Below, in pieces: positions 8,784-16,294 of a stretch of 64,000 nucleotides of DNA. A program made the position numbers and the translations under genes. The stretch spans positions 310,001 through 374,000 of the forward strand of contig CP040000.1 of the NCBI GenBank assembly GCA_013100805.1. Reading direction: 5' to 3'. The stretch is from Candidatus Saccharibacteria bacterium oral taxon 488. GTDB lineage: Bacteria > Patescibacteriota > Saccharimonadia > Saccharimonadales > Saccharimonadaceae. The notes under the pieces are model-generated. The model saw nothing but the letters and a program-made list of their open reading frames with translations, was not told where the DNA came from and did no database searches. Position 1 is the stretch's first letter. The number at the start of each line of letters is the position of its first letter.

Positions 8784-10204
8784 GACCAAACTTGACCAGA
8801 TGGGGTGTCGCGTAGGGCGATGCCCTTTTCGTCGAGTTGAGCGCGAATGTCGTCGGCGGCCTGCCAGTTTTTGGCGCGGCGAGCTTGCTGACGCTCGAGG
8901 ATGAGCCGCTTGGCTTCATCATCAATATCTGGCGTGGTTTCCATTAACTCTAGGCCCAGCACCTCGTCGATTACCTCGAGTAGCTGCAGTAAGCCACCAC
9001 GGTGAATTTTCTCTAGCGGCGCGTGATCCAGCCGTGAAAACGCCTCGTCGATCAGCGCCAAGACCCCTGGCGTATCCAAATCATCATTCAACTTTTCAAC
9101 CAGCGCCTGTCGCGCTGCCAGCAGCGACACCGTGCCTTCCTGCTCATCCTTCTCGTCGTCATCGTCCAGCGTGTCGTGCGTCTGGTGTCGCAGCGCCGCA
9201 TAGCCGCGCCAATGGTCCAGCCGCGCCTGGGCTGCCTCCAAAATATCCCAGGTGAAATTGCCCTCGGTTTGGTAATGCTTGCTGAGAATCGCCAGCTTGA
9301 AAGCCATCGGGCTAAAGCCGCGGGCAGTGATGTCAGTGAGAGTGATGATATTGCCCAAGGACTTACTCATCTTGCGGCCACCCACCTTGATGTGATTGTT
9401 GTGTAGCCAGATGTGGGCAAATTGCTGCCCTGTCAAACTCTCGCTCTGAGCAATCTCGTTGGTGTGATGTACCGGAATGTGGTCAATGCCGCCGGTGTGA
9501 ATGTCAATTGAATCGCCCAGCGTTTCCCGAGCAATCGTCGAACATTCCAAATGCCAGCCCGGAAAACCGACGCCCCACGGGCTATCCCATTCCATGTCGC
9601 GTTTGGTGTCCGTCGGTGAAAATTTCCAGACAGCGAAGTCGGTGATGTTGCGCTTGCCCTCGACGCTGACCCGCGCGCCGGCCTCCAAGCCCGCCACGTC
9701 CAGCCGCGCTAATTTGCCGTAATCCGGTAGAAGTGACGTATCAAAATACATGCCGTCGCCGTCAATCTTATACAAAAATCCCTTCTCATCTAGCCCGCGG
9801 GCAAAGTTGATTTGCTGCTGGATGTAGTCCGTTGCCCGCACCAAATGGTCGGGCCGCACCAGCTTTAGTACCTCGTAGGCTTCGTGCTCGGCAATGGCGA
9901 TATACTGCTCGGCCACATCCCAGGCGGTTTTACCCTCGCGGCGCGCTCCCTTCTCCATCTTGTCCTCGCCATTATCATCATCGCTGGTCAAATGTCCAAC
10001 GTCGGTGATATTTTGTGTTCGGACAACTGGAATATCTTGCCAACGTAATAGTCGCACCAACACATCCCAATAAATATAGCCGACCCAGTTGCCGATGTGC
10101 GGCTGCGAATACACCGTCAGCCCACAGGTGTACATGCGAACCGTCTGTCCGTCGAGTGGCTGTAGTTTGTCTTTATGGCGAGTGAGGGTGTTGTGGAGCT
10201 TCAT
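8774..10204 (-). CDS. cysS: Cysteinyl-tRNA synthetase
   Basis: A 476-residue class Ia synthetase that charges tRNA-Cys. The HIGH motif is PHIGNW (about residues 36-41), KMSKSLGN is near residue 280, and zinc ligands are visible as Cys27 in TCGLTVYS and ECSTIARE. The alpha-helical anticodon domain is followed by a C-terminal segment ending in DTPSGQVWSYR. TAAAAT lies seven bases upstream of the ATG, so the mRNA is probably leaderless. Length and motifs are typical. Confidence 0.97.
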   Translation of the reverse strand: MKLHNTLTRHKDKLQPLDGQTVRMYTCGLTVYSQPHIGNWVGYIYWDVLVRLLRWQDIPVVRTQNITDVGHLTSDDDNGEDKMEKGARREGKTAWDVAEQYIAIAEHEAYEVLKLVRPDHLVRATDYIQQQINFARGLDEKGFLYKIDGDGMYFDTSLLPDYGKLARLDVAGLEAGARVSVEGKRNITDFAVWKFSPTDTKRDMEWDSPWGVGFPGWHLECSTIARETLGDSIDIHTGGIDHIPVHHTNEIAQSESLTGQQFAHIWLHNNHIKVGGRKMSKSLGNIITLTDITARGFSPMAFKLAILSKHYQTEGNFTWDILEAAQARLDHWRGYAALRHQTHDTLDDDDEKDEQEGTVSLLAARQALVEKLNDDLDTPGVLALIDEAFSRLDHAPLEKIHRGGLLQLLEVIDEVLGLELMETTPDIDDEAKRLILERQQARRAKNWQAADDIRAQLDEKGIALRDTPSGQVWSYR

Positions 10205-10364
10205 TGCCTTTATTTTACAGGAAAAAGCAGAGATTGGCGAGCGGCCCTGCCCTGTCGCAACTGAATGCTACCATCGCACTCTAGGCGTTATCTAGGCAGC
10301 TGTAAGATCTGCCCGTGCCTATGGTATGATGACTCTAGGAAGCGTAAGGCGAGAAAGGCGATAT

Positions 10365-10822
10365 ATGGATACAATATTATTTCAGTACTGTCAAAAAATA
10401 GTGCTATTCAGTCAAGACGGCTCTGCCGTGCTACTCGCTAGGCGCCGCGGGGAGGCTGATTATGATGGCGTGTTCTCGTTTATTGGCGGCAAGTTGGAGT
10501 CGACGGATGACGGCCTGGTGAATGGTCTTCGGCGGGAGAAAATGAGGAAATTGGCTCGGCTGCTAAAATTGCGGTGGTAACGAGCATCAGTGTTAATGAA
10601 TATTTTGTCAAAACTAATGGACAGGCCATGGTGCTGCCACATTATTATGCCCGGTTTATTGGCGGTGAAATTATACTCAATGATGAGTATTCTGAGTATC
10701 GGTGGGTGAACCTACGTGAGTTAGATCAGTTTGAACCAAAGATTGAGACAGTTGCTTCCATGGTTGAGGCTGTCCAAAAGATTATGCGAGTTGCCACCGA
10801 GGCGGATTATCGAGAGATATAG
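10365..10822 (+). pseudogene. Nudix hydrolase, broken by a one-base frameshift
   Basis: Two overlapping frames together make one Nudix protein of about 150 residues. The first supplies the N-terminal strand region and the beginning of the Nudix box (GGKLES, then RREK). It then drifts into nonsense and stops at 10580. The second frame, read from about 10541, supplies NEEIG and the rest of the domain through YREI. Joining them restores REKNEEIG, matching the REUxEExG core. The break is at the run of four A at about 10540, as if one A were lost. It could be genuine decay or a sequencing error. A GAGAAAGG site precedes the ATG at 10365, and TATGAT near 10323 may be the promoter. Confidence 0.75.
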
Positions 10823-10974
10823 ACATGTATTGGCCGCCCCCGCTCGCTTAAAGCCGGCCTAGATTTACGGTATTTTCTATATCGAGTTCGCTTTCGTCGT
10901 TTCCGACTCATCAGCATAGACATGCATCTATGGAGCGAACATGACAAGCAGAGCTGACAGAGGTTCGCGGGAGG

Positions 10975-11451
10975 TCAGTTTTTCGGGGGCAAGAACTCAA
11001 CAACAAGTTCCCACCTCGTGCTTCCTGTTCTGTGATAGTACACACGGTTCAGGGGTAGGATAGTCTCCAGACAGTTTTTCAGGCCTCCCTCCAGGAGGCC
11101 CTTTTCCAACACCGAAGAGGCGGCGTTGGAGCTACAACATCTATCCACAAGACGGCTCCACTTCCGTCTCCACCACCATGGCATGTCGGACAGTAGAATT
11201 GTTGTAGTTACAGTCTTCACCCCCTTAATGGTGTTTGTAGCAAGGGTGTGTAGCACCTCGCTACGGAGTTTTTCGATTGTTCGCATCCATCTAGGGCTCG
11301 ACTTTAGTTGCTGCCCGAGATTGGTGGCCTCCTTCCCGACCTTCTTCAGGAAGGCCTCTTGCTGGCGCCGCCGCTCGGCAAGCTGCTGGGCTTCGTATTT
11401 TTCTTGGTCATCGCGGTATCTATCAATATCCTTGCGTGTAATTTGCGCCAC
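10975..11451 (-). CDS. Unrecognised basic protein with coiled-coil N-terminus
   Basis: About 158 residues from a GTG at 11451 preceded by AAAGGAAAG. A GTG at 11481 with GGAGG eleven bases upstream is an alternative. The first 60 residues are strongly charged (Asp, Arg, Lys, Glu, Gln) and probably helical. A Trp/Arg-rich patch (MPWWWRRKW) and a Cys pair (RCCSSN) follow, then an amphipathic segment and a C-terminal strand-like stretch ending in PPKN. I recognise no family. A near-consensus promoter lies 210 bases upstream, and the intervening leader can fold into a long hairpin. It may be a lineage-specific regulator or a toxin-like small protein; nothing decides this. Confidence 0.55.
   Translation of the reverse strand: MAQITRKDIDRYRDDQEKYEAQQLAERRRQQEAFLKKVGKEATNLGQQLKSSPRWMRTIEKLRSEVLHTLATNTIKGVKTVTTTILLSDMPWWWRRKWSRLVDRCCSSNAASSVLEKGLLEGGLKNCLETILPLNRVYYHRTGSTRWELVVEFLPPKN
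11082..11100. repeat. GC-rich hairpin within the unknown gene
   Basis: A perfect GGCCTCC/GGAGGCC stem with a five-base loop, followed on the plus strand by CTTTT. It lies inside the 3' part of the minus-strand gene but is oriented like a terminator for plus-strand transcription from the Nudix pseudogene. It may simply reflect the encoded LLEGGL. Confidence 0.3.
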
Positions 11452-11514
11452 GATATCTTTCCTTTCAAGACAATCTCTCACTTCGCGGTTAGCCTCCGTT
11501 TAGCTAACTCTGTC

Positions 11515-11593
11515 ACGAAACGAGATACTGCTGCTCCAAGGGTTAGTATTAATCATCTTGTGCTGTCGTTGTAGCTGCTGTACCTCGTTTCGT
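11515..11593 (-). other. Long imperfect hairpin in the leader of the unknown gene
   Basis: Arms of 21 bases at 11515-11535 and 11573-11593 are inverted copies with 18 of 21 positions complementary and a G-U at one more, enclosing a 37-base loop. On the minus strand they lie between a strong promoter (11662-11690) and the start of the downstream gene, so the mRNA leader should fold here. It could be a cis-regulatory element, a small RNA, or a protein-binding inverted repeat. Confidence 0.5.
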
Positions 11594-11648
11594 TTGGCAT
11601 CTGCTTGTCAAACTACACTTTCGGACAAGGATTCACTCAACTCGTCAA

Positions 11649-11721
11649 CAAAAGCTGATTATATATATCACTAATAGAATAAAATGTCAATGGATTTTGT
11701 CAAAAATGTGGTATCATATGC
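11649..11721. repeat. Duplicated regulatory block, copy 1
   Basis: About 73 bases nearly identical to 14029-14103. The left 44 bases hold the promoter and differ by a few substitutions and one indel. The right 21 bases (11701-11721) match 20 of 21. The right edge includes the der stop codon. Both copies sit just downstream of a conserved minus-strand gene and upstream of an unrecognised one. Confidence 0.7.
11662..11690 (-). promoter_or_regulatory. Near-consensus sigma-70 promoter
   Basis: On the minus strand TTGACA (11685-11690), a 17-base spacer and TATATA (11662-11667). It reads toward the unknown gene at 10975-11451 and is almost identical to the promoter at 14043-14071. Confidence 0.75.
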
Positions 11722-13135
11722 CCTTTTCGGCGTTTTTGGCCTGTTTGTAGGCTTTGGTGACTGGCGCTAGGCCGCGGGCGACGCGTTCGCGGTTGGCTTT
11801 CAGTTGCTTTTCGTCGCGGAAAGATAGTTTGATGGGAGTGCCGGCAAAGTTGAAGGCTTCGCGCAGGGTGCGCTCGAGGTAGCGTTTGTAGCTCCAGTGG
11901 ACAAATTTCAGGTTGCTGCCGTAGATGACAAACCATGGCGGGGCCGTGTCGGTCTGGACGATGTAGCGCAGTTTTGGATGTGAGTTCTTTAGGCCGGCTG
12001 GCGGATGAGCGGTGACGGCTTTTTGTAAGAGGTCGTTGAGGATGCGGGTTTTGCATTCTTGGCGGCGGCGCTTGTAAATATCGAGGGCCAGATCGAACAA
12101 TTTGACGACGTTTTGGCCAGTGACTGATGAGGTGAAGATCAGTGGCGCGTAGGGTGTGAATTTGAAATGATAGCTAATTTGCGGTGCTAGTTCGTCGTGA
12201 GTGTAGGCGTCTTTGCCTTCGACGGAGTCCCATTTGCTGACAACCAGGACGAGCCCCTTGCCTGCTTCGTCGATGATGCCGGCCAGGCGTTGATCTAATT
12301 GAACGTTCAATTCGTTAACATCCATCAAGAGAAAACAGATGTCGGCTTCGTTGATGGCCTGCATGGTGCGTAGGACGGAGAACTTTTCGATGCCGGTTTC
12401 TTGTTTGCCTTGGCGGCGGATGCCGGCGGTGTCGAGTAGCTCGATGGTCTGGCCGTGGTAGCGGACCTGGACGCGGTTGACGTCGCGGGTGGTGCCGGCA
12501 ACGTTGGCGACGATGGCTTGCTGCTTGCCCGCCAAGGTGTTGAACAGGTTGCTTTTGCCGACGTTTGGCCGGCCGATCAAGGCGATGCGGATGATGTCGT
12601 CAGCTTCGGTTTGAGTGGCTGGCGGAATGAGATCGGCGATGTTGTCGAGCAGTTCAGAGATGCCAATGTTGTGCTCGGCAGAGGTTTTGATGATGGTTTT
12701 GATACCGAGACGTTTGAATTCGTCGGTGTGGAGCGAGCCTTTGAGGTCGGCTTTGCTGGCGATGAGAAGGACGGGCTTGCCACTTTTGAGGGCTTTTTTG
12801 GCCAGTTGACGGTCGGCGTCTGATGGATAGACGGTGGAGTCGACCATGACGAGAATGACGTCGGCAGCGGCGGAGGCGTCGGCGATTTGGTCTTGGATGG
12901 TGGCTTCGAATTCGTCTTCGGCGGGTTTGAGGCCGGCGGTGTCGATGAGCCAGAATTCGGCGTGTGTGTCACTATTTTGCCGGCGATATGAAACTTTGCC
13001 GACGACGTTGTCACGGGTGGTGCCGGCTTCGCGGGCGACGATGGCGGTGCGGGCGCGCGTCAAGCGGTTGAATAGCGAACTTTTACCAACGTTGGCTTGG
13101 CCGATGATGGCGACGGTAGGTAGTTTATTAGGCAT
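11714..13135 (-). CDS. der: Ribosome biogenesis GTPase Der (EngA)
   Basis: A 473-residue protein with two tandem GTPase domains and a C-terminal KH-like domain, required for 50S subunit maturation. Domain 1 carries GQANVGKSS (about 12-20), DTAG and the SKAD-type NKxD. Domain 2 carries GRPNVGKSN, LLDTAGIRR and SKWD. The KH-like part contains PKLRYIVQTDTAPPWF-type core sequence, and a basic tail follows. TATAAT lies ten bases before the ATG, giving at most a three- or four-base leader. It ends in TGA, showing that TGA is a stop here. Confidence 0.96.
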   Translation of the reverse strand: MPNKLPTVAIIGQANVGKSSLFNRLTRARTAIVAREAGTTRDNVVGKVSYRRQNSDTHAEFWLIDTAGLKPAEDEFEATIQDQIADASAAADVILVMVDSTVYPSDADRQLAKKALKSGKPVLLIASKADLKGSLHTDEFKRLGIKTIIKTSAEHNIGISELLDNIADLIPPATQTEADDIIRIALIGRPNVGKSNLFNTLAGKQQAIVANVAGTTRDVNRVQVRYHGQTIELLDTAGIRRQGKQETGIEKFSVLRTMQAINEADICFLLMDVNELNVQLDQRLAGIIDEAGKGLVLVVSKWDSVEGKDAYTHDELAPQISYHFKFTPYAPLIFTSSVTGQNVVKLFDLALDIYKRRRQECKTRILNDLLQKAVTAHPPAGLKNSHPKLRYIVQTDTAPPWFVIYGSNLKFVHWSYKRYLERTLREAFNFAGTPIKLSFRDEKQLKANRERVARGLAPVTKAYKQAKNAEKGI

Positions 13136-13183
13136 AATTATGCTTATTATACCAGAGGTGTGGGGTTTTGGCGAGGATGAGCG

Positions 13184-13618
13184 TTATATGCTGGAGCCAA
13201 GCAGGCCGAGGCGGTATAGCGAGTAGTAGACGATGCAGCCGACGAAGAGGGCCGCCAGGAAAAATGCCAGGTAGCTGCTGCCGCGCCAGGCGTGCTTGGT
13301 TGATGATTTCTCGGTGCGTTTTGCCTGACGCCGGGCGATGATGGCGAATAGTATGAGTCCAGCCAAGATGACAACTTCAATGCCTAATGCATAGACGTTC
13401 AGCCCAAATTTTGGCTCATGCCCCAGCGGGATGACGTGCGGCTCGGCGACGTAGGCTCGTGTTTCGTCAAGCAGACAGACCTTGCGCTCGCGAACCGGCG
13501 TGATGATGAACATCGCGAAATCCTGTGGATGCGTAAACGGATGTTGAGGATAAAAATGACTTTCTCGCCAGTGATACGGGACACTGGGCGAAAATGGATT
13601 AACAGCGGGCATACACAT
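13184..13618 (-). CDS. Small membrane protein, unrecognised
   Basis: A 144-residue protein. The Pro/His-rich N-terminal half (about 1-70) is followed by two hydrophobic helices: about 74-97 (ALGIEVVILAGLILFAII) and about 115-137. A basic linker (RRQAKRTEKSSTKH) between them suggests a cytoplasmic loop, with both termini outside or periplasm-facing. The start at 13618 is supported by TTGCCT (13649-13654), an 18-base spacer and TACACT (13625-13630) six bases before the ATG, so it is probably leaderless. Function unknown. Confidence 0.65.
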   Translation of the reverse strand: MCMPAVNPFSPSVPYHWRESHFYPQHPFTHPQDFAMFIITPVRERKVCLLDETRAYVAEPHVIPLGHEPKFGLNVYALGIEVVILAGLILFAIIARRQAKRTEKSSTKHAWRGSSYLAFFLAALFVGCIVYYSLYRLGLLGSSI

Positions 13619-13624
13619 GCTGGT

Positions 13625-13654
13625 AGTGTAGCACGGGGTTTTGGCGAAAGGCAA
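13625..13654 (-). promoter_or_regulatory. Leaderless promoter of the small membrane protein gene
   Basis: TTGCCT, 18-base spacer, TACACT, then six bases to the ATG at 13618. Initiation about seven bases after the -10 box would put the A of ATG at +1. Confidence 0.6.
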
Positions 13655-13661
13655 TGAAAAT

Positions 13662-13766
13662 AGCCCACCGAATGAGCTCAAGCTGTATGCGAGTATTCAA
13701 CCCGAGAGATAGAAATCCTACCTCAATCAGATTGAGCACATACGGCGAGCTATTTTCCGGTGGGCT
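13662..13766 (-). other. Structured intergenic segment, possible small RNA or terminator
   Basis: Outer arms AGCCCACCG (13662-13670) and CGGTGGGCT (13758-13766) are perfect inverted repeats 87 bases apart. Inside is a perfect CTCAATC-A-GATTGAG hairpin (13722-13736) and a GTATG/CATAC pairing. On the minus strand the outer stem starts at the stop codon of the 65-residue membrane protein gene and is followed by ATTTTC. This fits a 3' structured RNA or an elaborate terminator. I could not match it to a known RNA family. Confidence 0.45.
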
Positions 13767-13963
13767 TAGCCCTTCCTCTTCTCAAATCCCTCCTTGGCGA
13801 CCATAGCCATAATTATGGCACTGACGAGGTTCAGCGTCGCCACGCCAACAAAGATGGCGATTATCCATGCGTCAGCTATGAGGCTGACCTTGATCGCTAG
13901 AGTTAGATAGTGTATCGCAGTTATTAGGTTAAGCATGAATACCACGAGGGCGATGACGACCAT
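13766..13963 (-). CDS. Small two-helix membrane protein, unrecognised
   Basis: A 65-residue protein made almost entirely of two hydrophobic helices (about 1-25 and 32-54) and a charged C-terminal tail (AKEGFEKRKG). The start at 13963 has AAGAAAGG about eight bases upstream. A TTG at 13990 would add nine residues. It is read from the strong promoter at 14043-14071 after a leader with a GGGCG/CGCCC hairpin (about 14008-14022). Function unknown. It might be a phage- or element-type holin-like peptide, but nothing proves this. Confidence 0.55.
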   Translation of the reverse strand: MVVIALVVFMLNLITAIHYLTLAIKVSLIADAWIIAIFVGVATLNLVSAIIMAMVAKEGFEKRKG

Positions 13964-14028
13964 GATTACGCCTTTCTTGAAAAAGCTCAAAGCTAAAGGG
14001 CGACTTCCGCCCTAGGCGTAGCCTTGAG

Positions 14029-14103
14029 CAAAAGCTGATACATATATATCACTAATAGACTAAAATGTCAATGAAATTGAAGCAAAAATGTGGTATTATA
14101 TGC
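14029..14103. repeat. Duplicated regulatory block, copy 2
   Basis: The counterpart of 11649-11721, containing the same promoter and the same 21-base right end. Only the eight or nine bases between these two parts are unrelated. Confidence 0.7.
14043..14071 (-). promoter_or_regulatory. Near-consensus sigma-70 promoter
   Basis: Minus strand TTGACA (14066-14071), 17-base spacer, TATATA (14043-14048). It drives the small two-helix membrane protein gene at 13766-13963. Confidence 0.75.
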
Positions 14104-14124
14104 GTTTTTGGCGCCTGAGGAGGC

Positions 14125-14844
14125 CTAGGTAGTCAGTGGCCCTTCGGTAAATTCCCCGCGTTTGATACTGCCGAGGGTGTAATTACCGAAGTCTGTCCGG
14201 TGGAGCTTGGTGACGGTGTAGCCGAGCGCGGCGAAGGTGCGGCGGATTTGGCGGTTGCGGCCTTCGCTCATCTGGACGATCCAGCGGTGGTCGTCACCCT
14301 CGTGCTGGCGTTCTAGTGTCAAGCGGCTGGGCCCGTCAGGCAGCTGCACGCCAAAGTCGTTGATCATTTGCCGGTGTAATGGCTGGAGCGGCTTGTCGAG
14401 CGTCACCAAGTAGCGCTTCATTTTATAAAACGACGGATGTGTCATCTGGTGGGCGAAGTCCCCGTCATTGGTGAGGAGAATCAGTCCGGAGCTATCTTTG
14501 TCCAGGCGCCCGACGGGTTTCAAGTGATGAAGGCTTTTTGGTAATAATTCGTAAATAGTCTGTACGCCGCCCTGAGAGGCGCGCGAACAGAGGTAGCCGA
14601 CGGGTTTGTGGAGGAGGATGAGCTGGTGGGTTTGGGCGGTGAGTGGTTTGTCGCCGTGGCGAATAATGTCGGCTCTGGTGATGCGTTGGCCGAGCTTGGC
14701 AGGCTGGTCGTTCACGGTGACCTTGCCCTGCTTGATCAGCTCGTCAGCCTGGCGGCGCGACACGCCGAGTGCCAGCGCCACGAATTTGTTGAGGCGCTGG
14801 GCGGATGAATCGGTAGAATCGGATGTTTGCGTTGGTGTCGTCAT
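14125..14844 (-). CDS. RsuA/RluB-family pseudouridine synthase
   Basis: A 239-residue enzyme that isomerises uridine in rRNA. An N-terminal S4 RNA-binding domain (about 14-60, with LGVSRRQADELI) is followed by the catalytic domain, whose GRLDKDSSGLIL motif carries the catalytic Asp. The C-terminal region includes MSEGRNRQIRR. RluB, RluE and RluF differ in target site, so I leave the symbol open. Its ATG begins one base after the stop of the receiver gene, and there is no Shine-Dalgarno, so it is translationally coupled. Confidence 0.9.
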   Translation of the reverse strand: MTTPTQTSDSTDSSAQRLNKFVALALGVSRRQADELIKQGKVTVNDQPAKLGQRITRADIIRHGDKPLTAQTHQLILLHKPVGYLCSRASQGGVQTIYELLPKSLHHLKPVGRLDKDSSGLILLTNDGDFAHQMTHPSFYKMKRYLVTLDKPLQPLHRQMINDFGVQLPDGPSRLTLERQHEGDDHRWIVQMSEGRNRQIRRTFAALGYTVTKLHRTDFGNYTLGSIKRGEFTEGPLTT

Positions 14845-14845
14845 A

Positions 14846-16249
14846 CTAGGAGGCTACCGGTGGCTGCGGCGGAAAGGCGTTGGTCGGCGACTGGGGTGTC
14901 GCTGGCTGTGCTGTGGGCGATGGCTCTCCCTCAGGGGCTACGGTCTGCTCTGGCTCGGACGCTGGAGCTGGGTCGGTCGGCATCGGTGCTGGGGTGGGCA
15001 GGACGAATGGCGTATCATCATTTTGTGGTTGTGATGATGCCGTGTTGGCGAGCTCGGCATTGATCGCGGTACCAGCATCAAGCGGCTGGTCATCGGCTGG
15101 CGTCGGTAGCGGCTCGAGTGCATCTAGTGTCAGGTCGCCGTGCGGCCCCGCCATAGCATCAGACGTCGGCAGCGTGAAGTCGCCTGAATCTGGCGTTGGC
15201 TGCGGCGAGGCCTGCATAGACTCGAGCTGGTCGCTGAGCTCCTGCTCCATCATCTTGGACATGTCTGGCTGTGGCTCTTGGCTCAGTGGCTGGATCACCC
15301 GCTCACCACCATGGCTGGTCGGTTGCGGCGATGGTGATGAGACTGGCGCTGTTGACTGTGGCAGGGCGTCGGCCGGTGGCGTTGGTGCTGGCTCAGAGAC
15401 CGGAGGTTGCTCTACCTCGGGCGCTGGAGTTGGCGCTGGGTCGGCTGGTGTCACCGGTTCGCCGGCGGTCGGGTCAGCGGTTTGCTCAGGCGGTGCGGAT
15501 GGAGCTGCCGGTGCCAGCGCGGCGCTCGGCAAGACGAACGGCGCCGGGTCAGTTGCTGGAGGGGTCGAATTGTCTGGATTAGCTTGAGCGGGTGCGATGG
15601 CTGAATCATCCTGAGTCGGTGGAGTTGTTGGTGCCGGGGTGACAACTTGTGTGGCGATTGGCCCGGCGAACTTATCGCTTTCGAGGACTGTGCGTTGCTC
15701 GACGGGAACAGCAGAAATTTCATCTAAAAACTGTCGAGCCTGCGCGTCGGCAGCTGCTATCTCTGTTGGTGATGGCAAGGTGACTGCCGGAGCGTCTTGC
15801 TGGGTGGCTGGCGCCGCTAACGGTGCGTTGGCTGCCGCGGGTTCTGTGGCCGGAGCTGGTGCGACTGGTGCGGCCGCTGGTGCATCGCCGAGTACTTCGT
15901 GGACCGTGCGCACCACGTCTTCGATGCCGACTTGTGACTTGACGAGGTAGCGATCAGCGCCGAGGGCTTCACCACGTTGCCGCTGGTCTTCGGATGACAG
16001 CGCGGTCATCATGATGACTTTGACGTCGCGTGTCTCGGTGGTCGAGCGCAAGATATCCAGCATGTCAAAGCCAGAGATCTTGGGCATCATCACGTCGCTG
16101 ACGATCAAGGCCGGGCGTTCTTTAATAGCCATAGCCAAGGCCTCTTCACCGTCGCCCGCCGAAACGATGTCGTAGCCCTCAGCTAGTAACCTGACGCCGT
16201 AAATCTCGCGCAGGCTTTTGTCGTCTTCTACTAGTAAAATCTTTGTCAT
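14846..16249 (-). CDS. Receiver protein with long Pro/Ala-rich tail
   Basis: A 467-residue protein. Residues 1-120 are a canonical CheY-like receiver (DD at 9-10, phospho-acceptor Asp52 in VSDVMMPK, Lys in VKSQVG). Residues 135-467 are low-complexity Pro, Ala, Thr, Ser and Gln with no recognisable DNA-binding or enzymatic domain. It lies 45 bases downstream of the sensor kinase, which carries a similar tail, so the two are presumed partners. Output may be through protein-protein contact. The antisense strand of the tail gives long spurious open frames. A TATAGT ten bases before the ATG suggests a very short leader and possible independent transcription. Confidence 0.88.
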   Translation of the reverse strand: MTKILLVEDDKSLREIYGVRLLAEGYDIVSAGDGEEALAMAIKERPALIVSDVMMPKISGFDMLDILRSTTETRDVKVIMMTALSSEDQRQRGEALGADRYLVKSQVGIEDVVRTVHEVLGDAPAAAPVAPAPATEPAAANAPLAAPATQQDAPAVTLPSPTEIAAADAQARQFLDEISAVPVEQRTVLESDKFAGPIATQVVTPAPTTPPTQDDSAIAPAQANPDNSTPPATDPAPFVLPSAALAPAAPSAPPEQTADPTAGEPVTPADPAPTPAPEVEQPPVSEPAPTPPADALPQSTAPVSSPSPQPTSHGGERVIQPLSQEPQPDMSKMMEQELSDQLESMQASPQPTPDSGDFTLPTSDAMAGPHGDLTLDALEPLPTPADDQPLDAGTAINAELANTASSQPQNDDTPFVLPTPAPMPTDPAPASEPEQTVAPEGEPSPTAQPATPQSPTNAFPPQPPVAS

Positions 16250-16294
16250 AACTACCTCTACTATACCGAAGTTTGCACCAAAATACTATAGTGG

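Noticed and set aside
14880..15587. A 235-residue Gly/Ser/Ala-rich plus-strand frame
   Set aside because: It is the antisense of the Pro/Ala-rich receiver tail. GC-rich low-complexity DNA leaves several frames open, and the composition is not protein-like.
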